From the NCBI RefSeq assembly GCF_009811655.1, contig NZ_BGJX01000025.1:1-51291 (forward strand): a stretch of DNA of 51,291 nucleotides, read 5' to 3'. This document shows positions 8,797 to 16,068 of the stretch, in pieces (the first letter of the stretch is position 1; every line of letters begins with the position of its first letter). The position numbers and the translations under genes were made by a program. Source of the DNA: Methylosinus sp. Ce-a6 (GTDB lineage: Bacteria > Pseudomonadota > Alphaproteobacteria > Rhizobiales > Beijerinckiaceae). The notes below the pieces were generated by a model. The model was given only the letters and a program-made list of their open reading frames with translations, was not told the DNA's origin and did no database searches.

Positions 8797-8833
8797 GCGT
8801 CTCGCCATGTTTCGTTGAAACATGGAAAGACGC
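8797..8833. repeat. CATGTTTC/GAAACATG palindrome, copy 2
   Basis: GCGTCT-cg-CCATGTTTC, loop GTT, GAAACATGG-aa-AGACGC: two stem blocks separated by a 2x2 internal mismatch. The core is identical to copy 1 at 4223-4265. The outer stem sequence differs, so the core is conserved while the outer arms vary as compensated pairs. Confidence 0.8.
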
Positions 8834-8853
8834 TGGTGGCCTGCGTCATTCGA

Positions 8854-8953
8854 CCCGCTGCGCGGGAGAGGGGGCGTCGACGTTTCGCGTATTCTCGATG
8901 AAGCGCCGAATCTGCTCCCTCTCCCGCGCAGCGGGGGAGGGCTGGGGAGGGGG
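8854..8953. repeat. Paired CCCTCTCCCGCG repeat, copy 1
   Basis: Two inverted GC-rich modules, CCGCTGCGCGGGAGAGGG at the left and CCCTCTCCCGCGCAGCGGG at the right, flank a spacer containing TCGATGAAGCG and AATCTGCT. The same arrangement with the same spacer words is at 31086-31214. Typical of REP-like intergenic elements. Confidence 0.75.
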
Positions 8954-8974
8954 CTCGAGCGTCTTCACTTTCAT

Positions 8975-9002
8975 TGACGCAAGCCACTAGTGGGCTGCGT
9001 CA
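8975..9002. repeat. 28-bp near-palindrome centred on CACTAGTG
   Basis: The sequence reads almost the same on both strands, with one mismatched pair. Its right part (GTGGGCTGCGTCA, 8990-9002) is a 12/13 direct repeat of 8836-8848, which lies on the other side of the CCCTCTCCCGCG element. The repeat element may therefore have inserted here with flank duplication. Confidence 0.6.
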
Positions 9003-9017
9003 GGCATTTGTCTTGAC

Positions 9018-9060
9018 GCGTTTCCGACGCCGAACCGGCGTCCACTTCGGCTGGAAACGC
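9018..9060 (-). repeat. GCGTTTCC...GGAAACGC repeat, inverted copy
   Basis: The reverse complement matches 27492-27534 at 42 of 43 positions. The ends GCGTTTCC and GGAAACGC are inverted, and the interior contains CCGAAGTGG and CCGGTTCGG. A shorter degenerate relative lies near 4169-4200. All three loci also carry the CATGTTTC palindrome nearby. Confidence 0.85.
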
Positions 9061-9061
9061 T

Positions 9062-10285
9062 CTATTTCGTCCAGGCGTCCAGAGCGTCGGCGAAGACGCG
9101 CTCGCCGCCCGGACCTTTCTCCAGCGAGATCGTCGCCGCGCGGCCGTCCTCGAGCTGCATCGGCAGATCGAGCACCATGGGCGCGCGCAGCAGCACGACA
9201 TTGCGCGCCTCGCGATTGCCGCGCAGCAGGCCGATGAGGTAGGCGTTCGCGGTGATCGACACCGGCACGCCGGCGACCTGCTCGCCCGACTGCGCCTCCG
9301 GCCGGCGCATCTGTATCGGCCCGATCGCCTTTATCCCTTTGAGCTCGTTCCCGGGCGCGAGGTCGAAATACACATTCACCGTATGCGAGGCCGAAAGAGT
9401 CGGATCGAGATTTTTCTGGATGACGAGCGTCGTCCTCAGCTTCGCCGTCGGAAAGTCGATCTCGCCGTGGATCGCCGGGGAGACCGGCTGCCCCGGCCCC
9501 GCCGGCATGCTGTCGAGCCGCCACACCACGGTTCCCGGATAGGTCTTGACCTTGGCCGCCTCGTCCGGCGCGGCGACCCAGAGCTCGGCTTTCTGGGCGA
9601 CGGCGACCGACTGGGGCTTCTGCTCGGCGGTCACGCGCGAAGGCGGCGCGTCGCTGTCGCCGCCGATGCGATCGGCGATCTTCCCGCCCTCGCCGCTGTC
9701 TGCGGTCGCGGGCTCCGGCTGCAGCCTGGCGAGATCTTCGGGACGCTCGCGAAATTGCAGCGCGAGCACGGCGACGAGCGCGACGACCGCGGCGAGCACG
9801 CCGCCGATCACGATCATCCGACGGGAGACGCTGGCGGGCTCGGGCAGAGGCGGCAGCGGCGCCGGCGGGCGCTGCGGCGGCGCGGGCCCCTCGTCGACCG
9901 GGGCGGCCTGCTCGGCGGCGGCGGCCTGTTCGACCGGCGGCTCGGCGGGGACCGGCTCAGGCACGATCGGCTCGGCGCTTTTCGCGGGTTTTTTCGTTTC
10001 GGGCTTCTTATCGGGCTCCGCAGGCCGCTTCTCCGCGGCCGCTCTGGGCGGGAGCGCGGGCTTGCCGGCCTGCTCGCGAACGACTTCGAGCTCGAGGCGG
10101 GCGATGGCCTCGTCCAGGGCGCGGCCCTCGGCGTCTATGTCCTCTTCGGCGACCGGAGGCTGAATGCCGCGCAACTGGTTGAACAGCGCCTTGCGGGCTC
10201 GCTCATAGACCGCCTGCCGCGACTCCGGCGCGGAGTTCGGCAGAGCGGCGACCGCGCGGGCGAGCAGCGAATAATAGTCGGCCAT
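9062..10285 (-). CDS. Hypothetical single-pass membrane protein downstream of purA
   Basis: A 407-residue protein of unknown function. The first 70 residues (MADYYSLLARAVAALP, then YERARKALFNQLR) are of a kind widespread in Rhizobiales proteins of this architecture. A long Pro/Ala/Glu-rich, probably disordered and cytoplasmic segment covers about 72-155. One transmembrane helix is at 157-177. A roughly 230-residue C-terminal globular region is predicted periplasmic and has no motif I recognise. It starts 32 bp after purA on the same strand and is probably co-transcribed with it. The start at 10285 is preferred over the upstream in-frame codon because homologous proteins begin MADYY. Confidence 0.75.
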   Translation of the reverse strand: MADYYSLLARAVAALPNSAPESRQAVYERARKALFNQLRGIQPPVAEEDIDAEGRALDEAIARLELEVVREQAGKPALPPRAAAEKRPAEPDKKPETKKPAKSAEPIVPEPVPAEPPVEQAAAAEQAAPVDEGPAPPQRPPAPLPPLPEPASVSRRMIVIGGVLAAVVALVAVLALQFRERPEDLARLQPEPATADSGEGGKIADRIGGDSDAPPSRVTAEQKPQSVAVAQKAELWVAAPDEAAKVKTYPGTVVWRLDSMPAGPGQPVSPAIHGEIDFPTAKLRTTLVIQKNLDPTLSASHTVNVYFDLAPGNELKGIKAIGPIQMRRPEAQSGEQVAGVPVSITANAYLIGLLRGNREARNVVLLRAPMVLDLPMQLEDGRAATISLEKGPGGERVFADALDAWTK

Positions 10286-10317
10286 GGGGCTTCTAAGACC
10301 ATCTCGAGCGATTCCCG

Positions 10318-11613
10318 TCAATCCTCGAAAGGATTACGCACGAGAATCGTGTCGTCGCGTTCCGGACTCGTGGAGAGAAGAGCGACCGGGGCGCCGATCA
10401 GCTCCTCGATGCGGCGCACATATTTGATCGCCTGGGCCGGAAGATCGGCCCAGGAGCGGGCGCCGCCGGTGGTCTCCTTCCACCCTTCGATCGTCTCATA
10501 GACGGGAACGACCCGCGCCTGCGCCGCTTGCGAGGCCGGCAGACGATCGATGCGGACGCCGTCCAGCAGATAGTGCGTGCACACTTCGATTCTGTCCAAG
10601 CCGTCGAGAATATCGAGCTTGGTCAAGGCGATGCCGTCTATTCCGGAGGTCTTCACGGCCTGCCGGGTCAGCACGGCGTCGAACCAGCCGCAGCGCCTGC
10701 GCCGTCCGGTGTTGGTGCCGAACTCATGGCCGCGGTCGCCGATGAGCGCGCCGATCTCGTCATGGAGCTCGGTGGGGAAAGGCCCGCCGCCGACACGCGT
10801 CGTATAGGCCTTGGCGATGCCGAGCACATAGCCGATCGCGCCCGGTCCGAGGCCGGAGCCGCTCGCCGCCGAGGCCGAGACCGTGTTGGAGGAGGTCACG
10901 TAAGGATAGGTGCCATGGTCGACGTCGAGCAGCACGCCCTGCGCGCCCTCGAACAGAATGCGCTTGCCGGCGCGCCGCAAATCCTCGAGCAGCGACCACA
11001 CCGCATCCATGAAAGGCAGTATCTGCGGCGCGACGGCGAGCAGCTCGTCGCGCACGGCCGCGGGCTCGATCTCGGGGAGGCCGAGGCCGCGCCGCAGCGG
11101 ATTGTGATGGGCGAGCAGCCGCGTGATCTTGTCGTCCAGCGTGTCGGGCTCGGCCAGATCCATGAGGCGGATGGAGCGGCGGCCGACCTTGTCCTCGTAA
11201 GCGGGACCGATGCCGCGCTTGGTCGTGCCGATCTTCACGCCATTGCCGGCGGCCTCCTCGCGATAGGCGTCGAGCTCGCGATGCAGCGAGAGGATGAGCG
11301 GCGCGTTCTCGGCGATCTTGAAATTCTCTGGGCTGATCTCGACGCCCTGCTCGCGCAGGCGCTCGATCTCGCCGACGAGGAAATGCGGATCGACGACGAC
11401 GCCATTGCCGATGACCGAGAGCTTGCCCGGCCGCACTATCCCAGAGGGCAGCAGCGCGAGCTTATAGGTGACGCCATTGATGACGAGCGTATGGCCGGCG
11501 TTGTGGCCGCCCTGGAAGCGCACCACCACATCGGCCTCGAGCGAGAGCCAGTCGACGATCTTGCCCTTGCCTTCGTCGCCCCATTGGGCGCCGACCACGA
11601 CCACATTCGCCAT
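10318..11613 (-). CDS. purA: Adenylosuccinate synthetase
   Basis: A 431-residue enzyme of the expected length that joins IMP and aspartate with GTP to give adenylosuccinate, the first committed step to AMP. The GTP-binding loop [11 protein letters not shown] and catalytic Asp are at residues 11-21. GGHNAGHT with the catalytic His follows, then the [14 protein letters not shown] segment and the GGPFPTEL and TGRRRRCGW blocks. It is followed on the same strand by a membrane protein gene. A hairpin with a minus-strand T-run sits 30 bp upstream of the start and likely ends transcription coming from the tetR side. Confidence 0.97.
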   Translation of the reverse strand: MANVVVVGAQWGDEGKGKIVDWLSLEADVVVRFQGGHNAGHTLVINGVTYKLALLPSGIVRPGKLSVIGNGVVVDPHFLVGEIERLREQGVEISPENFKIAENAPLILSLHRELDAYREEAAGNGVKIGTTKRGIGPAYEDKVGRRSIRLMDLAEPDTLDDKITRLLAHHNPLRRGLGLPEIEPAAVRDELLAVAPQILPFMDAVWSLLEDLRRAGKRILFEGAQGVLLDVDHGTYPYVTSSNTVSASAASGSGLGPGAIGYVLGIAKAYTTRVGGGPFPTELHDEIGALIGDRGHEFGTNTGRRRRCGWFDAVLTRQAVKTSGIDGIALTKLDILDGLDRIEVCTHYLLDGVRIDRLPASQAAQARVVPVYETIEGWKETTGGARSWADLPAQAIKYVRRIEELIGAPVALLSTSPERDDTILVRNPFED

Positions 11614-11642
11614 GGCGTTTCAGTCTGCTTTCTCGGGTGACA

Positions 11643-11673
11643 TGAAAAAGCCCCGGCGCGTAACGCCGGGGCT
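11643..11673 (-). terminator. Intrinsic terminator between tetR and purA
   Basis: AGCCCCGGCG (11649-11658) pairs perfectly with CGCCGGGGCT (11664-11673) across a five-base loop. On the minus strand the stem is followed by a run of T (complement of AAAAA, 11645-11649). It should stop transcripts from the tetR side only 30 bp before the purA start codon. Confidence 0.75.
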
Positions 11674-11736
11674 CGTTACTCCAACCGTTTAGCGCAAAGT
11701 GGGGGGCGGGTCAAAGGCGGAGCCCATACAGCCGCG

Positions 11737-11873
11737 TCATGCCCGCGCTTGTCGCGGGCGTCCACGCCGGGACATTGCGGCAAGCGGGGAGAAGAGGCGG
11801 CATTGTTCCGCTCTTGTTCTCAGCTTTCCGGAGCGTCGTGGCGTGGATGGCCGCGACAAGCGCGGCCATGACG
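11737..11873. repeat. Composite inverted repeat (GCGCTTGTCGCGG family)
   Basis: The left module CGTCATGCCCGCGCTTGTCG and the right module CGACAAGCGCGGCCATGACG are inverted, imperfect copies about 100 bp apart. Each has its own small palindrome around GCGCTTGTCGCG. This layout resembles dispersed mosaic elements frequent in Rhizobiales intergenic DNA. Confidence 0.6.
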
Positions 11874-11955
11874 CTGGAAACATGTCTGCTCGTTAACCTG
11901 GATTCGGAGCCCTGCGGCGCGGAGGCGCGACCAGCTCGGCGAGCAGGGTCCCGCC

Positions 11956-12561
11956 CTATTCGGTCTTCGCCGGCGAGGCCGGGGAGCCTCCCGATCCTTC
12001 GGCGAATCCGGACCAGCGGCTCTCGTCGAGCAGGCGCTCGAACAGACGGTCGCGCTCCTCCTCGCCGAGCGGGCAGAAACCGAGCAGCGCGCTGACCGCC
12101 AATCCCCGCGCCGCCTCCCATCGCAGCAAGGCCAGATCCACATCCTTGGCCTCGGCCTTGATCGCGGCGAGCGCCTCCGCGTCGTTCTCGCGCGTGATCG
12201 CGAGAAGGCCAGGGTCTTGCCCGACCGCGCCGAAGATCGCGAAGACGACCGAATGCGGCGCGACGAGGGTCTCGCGCAGCGTCGCGATCTGCGCGGCGAG
12301 ACGAGGCTCGGACTGGCCGGCGCCGTGCTCGGCCATATAGGCGCGTGAAAAATCGGCGAAATAGTCGATCTGATGCTCGAGCAGAGCTTTGAGCACGGCT
12401 TCTTTCGTGCGGAACTGATGCATCAGCGCGCCCTTGCCGACGCCGCTCTCGCGGGCGATCGCGTCGAGCGTCAATCGGCCCGGCCCGTCGCGCGCGATGA
12501 TCGCCAGCGCGGCCTGGATAACCGCCTTGCGGGTCCGTTGCGACCTCGATGCATTATCCAT
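11956..12561 (-). CDS. TetR-family transcriptional regulator
   Basis: A 201-residue repressor-type protein. The N-terminal helix-turn-helix is clear at about residues 10-56 (RKAVIQAALAIIARDG, then IARESGVGKGALMHQFRTKEAVL). The remaining 140 residues form a variable ligand-binding region with no diagnostic motif. It starts 98 bp after the 4Fe-4S/SCP2 gene on the same strand and may be in one unit with it. The ATG at 12561 is the natural start because the helix-turn-helix follows directly. Ligand and targets are unknown; the neighbouring redox gene is the likeliest target. Confidence 0.9.
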   Translation of the reverse strand: MDNASRSQRTRKAVIQAALAIIARDGPGRLTLDAIARESGVGKGALMHQFRTKEAVLKALLEHQIDYFADFSRAYMAEHGAGQSEPRLAAQIATLRETLVAPHSVVFAIFGAVGQDPGLLAITRENDAEALAAIKAEAKDVDLALLRWEAARGLAVSALLGFCPLGEEERDRLFERLLDESRWSGFAEGSGGSPASPAKTE

Positions 12562-12659
12562 GTTCCCTCGCCTGATCCGCCCCCTCTCGAGCGGAGCGCT
12601 CTCATTCCATATAGTCGGCGACCGGGGCTTCGGGAACGGCCTCCAAGGCGGCTCCAACG

Positions 12660-13973
12660 CTATGGAAAACACCGGCCGAAGGCGACGAGCAGCCGCGGGT
12701 CGCCGCGCAGCCTGATCTCGAGGGTGAGAAGCGCCCATAACAGGCTCGTCTCCTTGCGCAGGAAGCGCAGCCAGGCCTCGGCGTCCGCCGAGATCCGCAA
12801 ATCGGCGCCGCCGATCAACCCCTCGTCGACGCGAAGTCGGCCATTTTCGATCGCGACGGTGAGGTCCTTGCGCTCCGCGCCGCGGAAAGCGAAGTGATAG
12901 ACGGCGCGCAAATCGCCCGCGCGCTTCTTCTGAAAGCGCAGCGAGAGACCGCGCGCAAAGGCCGCGATGGAGCTCGCCCGCATGCCATTGGCGACGCGCT
13001 TCACGCTCTTGTGCGGGAAGCGACGCTTCACATAATCCTCGGCGTCCGAGTTCGGCGTCACATAGATCGTCTCTTCCTTCTTCTGCAGCGGATCGACGAC
13101 GCTCGCTAAAAATCCCTTGCGGTCGTCGCGATAGGCGCCGATCACATCCTCGCCCGCCGGACAGACGGCGATGCAATAGGCCGCCTTGTAATTGGGCCCA
13201 TAGGCGAGGCTCTGCCACATGGAGACGCTCTCCGCGTCGCTCACCTTCTCGCGATAGGAGAGGGAGGTCTTGGCGTCGGCGATCGTCTCGACCCAATCCA
13301 TGAAGCCGCCCATGAATTCGCGATAATTATGCGTGTAGCAGGCGGCGAAATCGAAGGCGCCGTCCGGCCCTATGGCCCCGGTCGGACAGGCGGCGACGCA
13401 GAGCTTGCAAGTGAGGCAGGGATTATTGTCGATTGGGCGCGAATAGGAATCGAGCGCGAGATCGACGACCACCGTTCCGAGCAGGATGAAATTGCCGAAT
13501 TTCGGATGGATGACATTGCGATGCAGCCCCATGCGCCCGAGCCCCGCCGCGACGGCCACGGGCTTGTGCGAGAGGACCCACATTTTCGCCGGCCAGCGCT
13601 GCGCCTCCATCGGAAAGGCCATGGACGGATAGGCCGCCCGCGCGCCCATATCCTCGAGCATTCGCGCGAGCCGATGCGCGACCGCGTCGGTCTCGTCGCC
13701 GACGCGGTGGAACTCCACATTGGCGGCGGAGCGCGCCGGGCTGCGGATGTTCTCGCGATTCATCCGCATCACGAAAGAGACGAGGCTTTTCGCGAATGGA
13801 AAGGCCGCGAGGATCTCCTCGCGCTCGAAGCGAATAGCCGGATCGTCGATGGAGACGAAGCCGACATCGTCGGCGCCGGCGGAAAGCGCCATCTCGCGCA
13901 GCCGCCGCGCTTCGAAAACCGGCGCGAGGGCGGCCGACGACTGGATTTCATGAGCCTCCACAGACATATGCAT
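12660..13973 (-). CDS. QueG-like 4Fe-4S protein with C-terminal SCP2 domain
   Basis: A 437-residue redox protein. Residues 20-180 resemble the N-terminal part of epoxyqueuosine reductase and reductive dehalogenases (cobamide-dependent families). A double-cluster ferredoxin region follows: CLTCKLCVAAC gives C186, C189, C192 and C196, with further Cys at 212, 267 and 271. The last 100 residues look like an SCP2 sterol-carrier domain. It is not queG itself: it is longer and carries the extra lipid-binding domain. It is probably a cytoplasmic reductase acting on a hydrophobic substrate, which is inference. MarR and TetR genes flank it on the same strand. The start could be 13973 or the second Met at 13967. 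Confidence 0.75.
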   Translation of the reverse strand: MHMSVEAHEIQSSAALAPVFEARRLREMALSAGADDVGFVSIDDPAIRFEREEILAAFPFAKSLVSFVMRMNRENIRSPARSAANVEFHRVGDETDAVAHRLARMLEDMGARAAYPSMAFPMEAQRWPAKMWVLSHKPVAVAAGLGRMGLHRNVIHPKFGNFILLGTVVVDLALDSYSRPIDNNPCLTCKLCVAACPTGAIGPDGAFDFAACYTHNYREFMGGFMDWVETIADAKTSLSYREKVSDAESVSMWQSLAYGPNYKAAYCIAVCPAGEDVIGAYRDDRKGFLASVVDPLQKKEETIYVTPNSDAEDYVKRRFPHKSVKRVANGMRASSIAAFARGLSLRFQKKRAGDLRAVYHFAFRGAERKDLTVAIENGRLRVDEGLIGGADLRISADAEAWLRFLRKETSLLWALLTLEIRLRGDPRLLVAFGRCFP

Positions 13974-13989
13974 ATGCCCCTTTTTGCGC
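13968..13989. promoter_or_regulatory. Candidate shared regulator site at 4Fe-4S gene start
   Basis: ATGCATATGCCCCTTTTTGCGC here matches ATGTATATGCCCCTATTGCGC at 14554-14574 in front of the MarR gene, with one substitution, one gap and one T/A change. Both lie across the start region of a gene, so a common operator bound by the MarR protein is plausible. Confidence 0.45.
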
Positions 13990-13995
13990 GCGAAC

Positions 13996-14073
13996 CGGCC
14001 GATGCGAGCCTTTGAGGCTCGCGGTCCGATGCGCGTCTCACGAAAACTGGACCGCGAGCCTTCAGGCTCGCTC
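13996..14073. repeat. Nested hairpins between marR and the 4Fe-4S gene
   Basis: Two small hairpins, GCGAGCC-TTTGA-GGCTCGC and GCGAGCC-TTCA-GGCTCGC, are also outer arms of a larger inverted repeat (GGCTCGCGGTCC with GGACCGCGAGCC). A related GCGAGCC-CGA-GGGCTCGC hairpin follows trpG near 44010. It probably terminates or stabilises the marR transcript. Confidence 0.55.
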
Positions 14074-14093
14074 TCGCTCCACCCCGAAACCTA

Positions 14094-14546
14094 TCACTCT
14101 TCCTGAACCGCCTCGGCGAGCGCGCGCAATTCGCCGACGAGATGCGCCAATCTCTCGGCGCCGAATTTCTGCTCCGCCCGCGTCTGCGCCGCGCGCCACA
14201 GCGGCAGGGCCTTGGCCAAGGCCGCGCGTCCCTGTTTCGTCAGCGTCACCTCGCGCGTGCGCCGATCGTCGCCCGGCTTCACGCGCAAGAGCCCGCGTTT
14301 CTCCATCACCGCGAGATTTCGCGCGAGCGCGCTGCGGTCCAGCACAAAGGTCTCGGCCAGTTTGCTGACCGTCCACCCTTCCGCCAGCGAGCAGGCGACG
14401 AGCAGCGAATATTGCGTCGGCTCGAGATCGAGCCCGGAAAAACTCTCCGCATAGAGCTTGCCCACCGCGCGCGCCGCGCGGCGCACATTGGCGACCGCGC
14501 AGCTCTCGGCGCAGGCTCTCACTTCGGCCGGATCGGGCTCTCTCAT
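14094..14546 (-). CDS. MarR-family transcriptional regulator
   Basis: A 150-residue winged helix-turn-helix regulator. The segment LEPTQYSLLVACSLAEGWTV is followed by the recognition region KLAETFVLDRSALARNLAVM and the wing GDDRRTREV, the standard MarR order. Three Cys near the N-terminus (positions 12, 16 and 52) could allow redox or metal sensing, but this is speculation. It lies upstream of the 4Fe-4S/SCP2 gene on the same strand with a 120-bp gap. A near-consensus promoter ends only about 8 bp before the ATG, so its mRNA may be leaderless. Confidence 0.92.
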   Translation of the reverse strand: MREPDPAEVRACAESCAVANVRRAARAVGKLYAESFSGLDLEPTQYSLLVACSLAEGWTVSKLAETFVLDRSALARNLAVMEKRGLLRVKPGDDRRTREVTLTKQGRAALAKALPLWRAAQTRAEQKFGAERLAHLVGELRALAEAVQEE

Positions 14547-14554
14547 GCGAAAGA

Positions 14555-14583
14555 TGTATATGCCCCTATTGCGCCGGAGTCAA
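14555..14583 (-). promoter_or_regulatory. Near-consensus promoter of the marR gene
   Basis: On the minus strand TTGACT (14583-14578) and TATACA (14560-14555) are separated by exactly 17 bp. Transcription would begin at or within a base or two of the ATG at 14546, giving a leaderless message. The spacer contains the CGCAATAGGGGCA motif also found at the 4Fe-4S gene, so MarR could block its own promoter. Confidence 0.7.
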
Positions 14584-14605
14584 TATTCGCCATCATCCGA
14601 GCCGC

Positions 14606-14683
14606 CGTCATCGCGAGCGTAGCGAAGCGATCCAGGGGCCGCCTCACGGCGCTGGATTGCTTCGCTTCGCTCGCAATGACGGA
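14606..14683. repeat. Inverted repeat GTCATCGCGAGCG...CGCTCGCAATGAC
   Basis: Two arms of about 29 bp (GTCATCGCGAGCGTAGCGAA and the inverted TTCGCTTCGCTCGCAATGAC) flank a 15-bp centre between marR and the helicase gene. The type, ending in GTCATTGCGAGC, is a well-known dispersed element in alphaproteobacterial genomes. Confidence 0.7.
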
Positions 14684-14690
14684 GAAAACG

Positions 14691-15782
14691 TCAGGCGACC
14701 ACGGTGAGCCGGCGCGCGGCGCGGGTGACGCCCGTGTAGAGCCAGCGCGCGCGATGCTCGCGAAAAGCGAAGGATTCGTCGAACAGCGCGACATCGTCCC
14801 ATTGCGAGCCCTGCGCCTTGTGCACGGTGAGGCAATAGCCGAAGTCGAACTCGTCCGAATCCTTGCGCTGCGCATAGGGAATTTCGGCGTCGCCGCCTTC
14901 GAAGAATTGCGGCAGCACGCCGACGCGCTGGAATTTTCCGGCCGCCTCCTCCGGCTCGACGAGCAGGCGCACCTTGCCGCGCCGTACGGCGCCGGCGCTC
15001 TTCACGGAAAAGAGCGCGCCATTGAGCAGGCCCTTCTTGCGATTATTGCGCAGGCACACGAGCTTCTCGCCCGATTGCGGCAGCGCGCCGGTGAACCCGC
15101 GCAACTGCCGCAGGCGATTATTATAGGCGCGCCGCGTGCGATTGAGGCCGACGAGCACCTGATCGGCGCCCGTGATGAGCGCGGGATCGAGCGCGTCGCG
15201 TCGCACGACCTGCGTCTCGCCATAGACGCCATAATCGAGCCGCCCGCCCTCGCGAATGATCATGGAGAGGCGCACGATCGGATTGTCGGCCGCCTGGCGA
15301 TGCACTTCCGTCAGCATGACGTCCGGCTCGGCTTCCGTGAAATAGCCGCCGCCCTTCACCGGCGGCAATTGCGCCGGATCGCCCAGCACCAGCACTTTCT
15401 TGCCGAAGGACAGGAGATCGCGGCCCAATTCCTCATCGACCATGGAGCATTCGTCGATGATGATGAGCTTGGCTTTCGCCGCGTCGCTGTCCTCATTGAG
15501 CTCGAAGGCGGGCTCCTCCGTCTCCGTATCGGTGGCGCGATAGATGAGGCTGTGAATGGTGCGCGCGCCCTCGCAGCCCTTGGAGCGCATGACCAGCGCC
15601 GCCTTGCCGGTGAAGGCGCCGAAGGCGACGTCGCCGTCGACGCTCTCGGCGATGTGACGCGCGAGCGTCGATTTGCCCGTGCCGGCGTAGCCGAACAGGC
15701 GAAACAGCTGCGCCCGCCCGTCCTTCAGCCATGTGGCGACGGCTAAGAGCGCGCGCTCCTGCTCATTGGTCCAGACGGGCAT
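14691..15782 (-). CDS. RecD/Dda-type superfamily 1 DNA helicase
   Basis: A 363-residue ATP-dependent helicase of the short RecD2/Dda kind. Walker A is GYAGTGKST near residue 31, followed by the FGAFTGKAA motif Ia. Walker B is IIIDECSMVDEE, motif III is VLGDPAQLPPV, and the C-terminal UvrD-like motifs are LTVHKAQGSQWD and YTGVTRA. There are no RecC-interaction or N-terminal extension domains, so it is probably a stand-alone 5'-3' helicase used in repair or replication restart. The start at 15782 (MPVWTNEQERA) fits the family better than the in-frame codon 63 bp upstream. Confidence 0.9.
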   Translation of the reverse strand: MPVWTNEQERALLAVATWLKDGRAQLFRLFGYAGTGKSTLARHIAESVDGDVAFGAFTGKAALVMRSKGCEGARTIHSLIYRATDTETEEPAFELNEDSDAAKAKLIIIDECSMVDEELGRDLLSFGKKVLVLGDPAQLPPVKGGGYFTEAEPDVMLTEVHRQAADNPIVRLSMIIREGGRLDYGVYGETQVVRRDALDPALITGADQVLVGLNRTRRAYNNRLRQLRGFTGALPQSGEKLVCLRNNRKKGLLNGALFSVKSAGAVRRGKVRLLVEPEEAAGKFQRVGVLPQFFEGGDAEIPYAQRKDSDEFDFGYCLTVHKAQGSQWDDVALFDESFAFREHRARWLYTGVTRAARRLTVVA

Positions 15783-15882
15783 GGGATGCGAGACTCGGAT
15801 CAATTGTCGGGTAGCCAGGATGGCGAAAGCGACGGGCGGCCGCAAGTGTCGGAAACAATCCCTCGCGCCGAATGGGCGCGCG

Positions 15883-16045
15883 CCCTTCTCCCGCTTGCGG
15901 GAGAAGATGGCCCTGGCGCCAGCGAGGGTCGGATGAGGGTTCGATCCGCCCCATCGCTCTCGAAGCTTTATGGATGCAAGAAACCGCGGCGGCCCTCATC
16001 CGACCCCGCTTCGCGGGGCCACCTTCTCCCACGAGTGGGAGAAGG
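15883..16045. repeat. Paired CCTTCTCCC / CCCTCATCCGAC repeat, copy 1
   Basis: Two inverted copies of a roughly 55-bp module (15883-15939 and 15993-16045) face each other between the helicase and uvrB. Each has a CCTTCTCCC hairpin and a CGAGGGTCGG- or CCGACCCCG-type hairpin. Similar pairs occur at 21901-22055 and 24322-24486. Confidence 0.8.
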
Positions 16046-16068
16046 ACTCGCGGGTCGAGATTCGCACG

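Larger units (their letters stand above)
8740..9061. other. Intergenic region made almost entirely of repeats
   Basis: Between nadE and the purA-linked gene I see no coding sequence. From left to right there are the CATGTTTC palindrome (8797-8833), a paired CCCTCTCCCGCG repeat (8854-8953), a 28-bp near-palindrome centred on CACTAGTG (8975-9002), and an inverted copy of the GCGTTTCC repeat (9018-9060) that ends two bases from the next stop codon. Confidence 0.6.
11614..11955. other. Intergenic region between tetR and purA
   Basis: No gene is seen. It contains a minus-strand intrinsic terminator (11643-11673) close to purA and a composite inverted-repeat element (11737-11873). The purA promoter must lie between the terminator and the start codon or across it. 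I could not identify its boxes. Confidence 0.5.
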
